64,000 nucleotides of DNA from Sphingomonas glaciei (GTDB lineage: Bacteria; Pseudomonadota; Alphaproteobacteria; Sphingomonadales; Sphingomonadaceae), in assembly GCF_023380025.1 (NCBI RefSeq), contig NZ_CP097253.1, forward strand, positions 620,001 to 684,000, read 5' to 3'. This document shows positions 63,444 through 64,000 of the stretch, in pieces (within the stretch, counting starts at the first letter, position 1; each line of letters opens with the position of its first letter). The notes beneath the pieces are model-generated. The model was not told where the DNA came from and searched no databases. It saw only the letters and a program-made list of their open reading frames with translations. The translations under genes and the position numbers were made by a program.

Positions 63444-64000
63444 TTAGCCGAGCTGGCCCTCGGCTTCCACCCCGACCTTGGCCTGCGGACGGCTGCGATA
63501 GAGGAGCGTCAGCAATATTCCCATAGCCAGCAAGGAGGATAGCCGCCCCAGCACCATCGCAACGCCGGCTCCAACCAGGCCATGGCCGGCGGCGAGGAAA
63601 GGCAGGGTGCCGACGAACACCACGGCGCCGATGATGTTCGCGACCAACGGTCCGCCGGGGCGCCCAAGGCTGTAGAACATCGCCGGCAGCGGAAAGGCAA
63701 GGGTAGCGATCACCGGCAGAAGCATCAGCACCGTCAGCAGCGGTGCGGCGGGGGTGAATTCGGGACCGAACAGCAGGGTCAGCAGCCGTTCGCCGAGCAG
63801 CCCGATCACTACCCACGCCACCAGTGCCACGATGGTACCGAGCGCCATGGTGCGAAGCATCAGCCGCCAGGGATGGTCGGAGGCCGGGTCGTGCCGCATC
63901 AATTCGGGGTGCACGGCCTTGGCCATCAGGTCGATCGGGCTCTGCACCGCGTCGATCAGGCTGCTTGCAACGCGGTACAGGCCGGTAGCGCCAGGGCTTA
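63444..64000 (-). CDS. polysaccharide flippase (Wzx/MATE-like), 5' end missing
   Basis: C-terminal part of a multi-spanning membrane protein; the frame is open to the window edge. About 185 residues are visible with several hydrophobic segments, ALYRVASSLIDAVQSPIDLMAKAVHPEL-type opening and a hydrophilic C-terminal tail. It resembles oligosaccharide flippases that move lipid-linked sugars. It appears to be co-transcribed with gcdH. Confidence 0.75.
   Translation of the reverse strand, partial: SPGATGLYRVASSLIDAVQSPIDLMAKAVHPELMRHDPASDHPWRLMLRTMALGTIVALVAWVVIGLLGERLLTLLFGPEFTPAAPLLTVLMLLPVIATLAFPLPAMFYSLGRPGGPLVANIIGAVVFVGTLPFLAAGHGLVGAGVAMVLGRLSSLLAMGILLTLLYRSRPQAKVGVEAEGQLG

Overview
The window looks like a piece of a high-GC alphaproteobacterial chromosome, most likely from the Sphingomonadales. 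This rests on gene content and was not checked by a database search: a CcrM-type adenine methyltransferase, a cysteine-free L31, a short ~445-residue ProRS, a tiny aa3-oxidase subunit IV next to a split PntA, LexA boxes of the alphaproteobacterial type (GTTC-N7-GTTC), and many ATGA/GTGA/TGATG gene overlaps. I see no rRNA, CRISPR array, insertion sequence or prophage. One tRNA is present, a tRNA-Leu(UAG). Both edges cut genes: an OmpH/Skp chaperone on the left and a polysaccharide flippase on the right.

Layout. 1-1013: envelope/lipid genes ompH and fabZ. 979-5389 (minus): a cobalamin-type uptake operon (riboswitch, TonB-dependent receptor, binding protein, permease, ATPase). 5507-11463: rpmE with a GNAT acetyltransferase, then acyl-CoA genes (AMP-ligase, LCAD-type dehydrogenase, AMACR-like enzyme) and an aminotransferase. 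11453-13488: c-di-GMP genes (EAL phosphodiesterase with a receiver protein, and a tandem PilZ protein). 13548-18751: msrA, a ZIP transporter, rnhB, ccrM, folP and a lipoprotein glycosidase. 18770-25310: an NtrC-like regulator with degenerate key motifs, a small oxidase subunit, pntA, a PH-domain protein, an FAD enzyme, a YbaK-like deacylase, a YjbQ family protein and icd. 25399-26906: psd-pssA (phosphatidylethanolamine synthesis). 26860-27132: a small membrane protein behind two LexA boxes. 27224-34042 (minus): one compact histidine operon, yerC-hisG-hisD-hisCB-hisH-hisA-hisF-hisIE.

34089-42907: a TonB-like protein, a structured gap that may encode a small RNA, proS-lolC/E-lolD, an LprI-domain membrane protein and dnaE. 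42979-47908 (minus): hemerythrin, host-attachment family protein, gyrA, yaaA. 48073-52378: a TPR protein, a soluble chemoreceptor, a MoxR ATPase and an unknown protein. 52625-55908: a lipoprotein / M48 protease / lipoprotein set and a PAP2 phosphatase. 56278-62160: tRNA-Leu, tig, a GT2 glycosyltransferase, proB, proA, clpP. 62217-64000 (minus): gcdH and the flippase.

The points most worth following up are: (1) the small single-span membrane protein at 26860-27132, whose promoter is bracketed by two perfect LexA boxes and which may be an undescribed SOS effector; (2) a his operon with gammaproteobacterial order, a long-form HisG, a leading YerC and an in-frame HisC-HisB fusion; (3) six GGACTC boxes, all containing the CcrM site GANTC, in the 200 bases before ccrM; (4) an NtrC-like regulator lacking both the phospho-acceptor Asp and the GAFTGA Thr; and (5) a gene-free, hairpin-rich stretch before proS.
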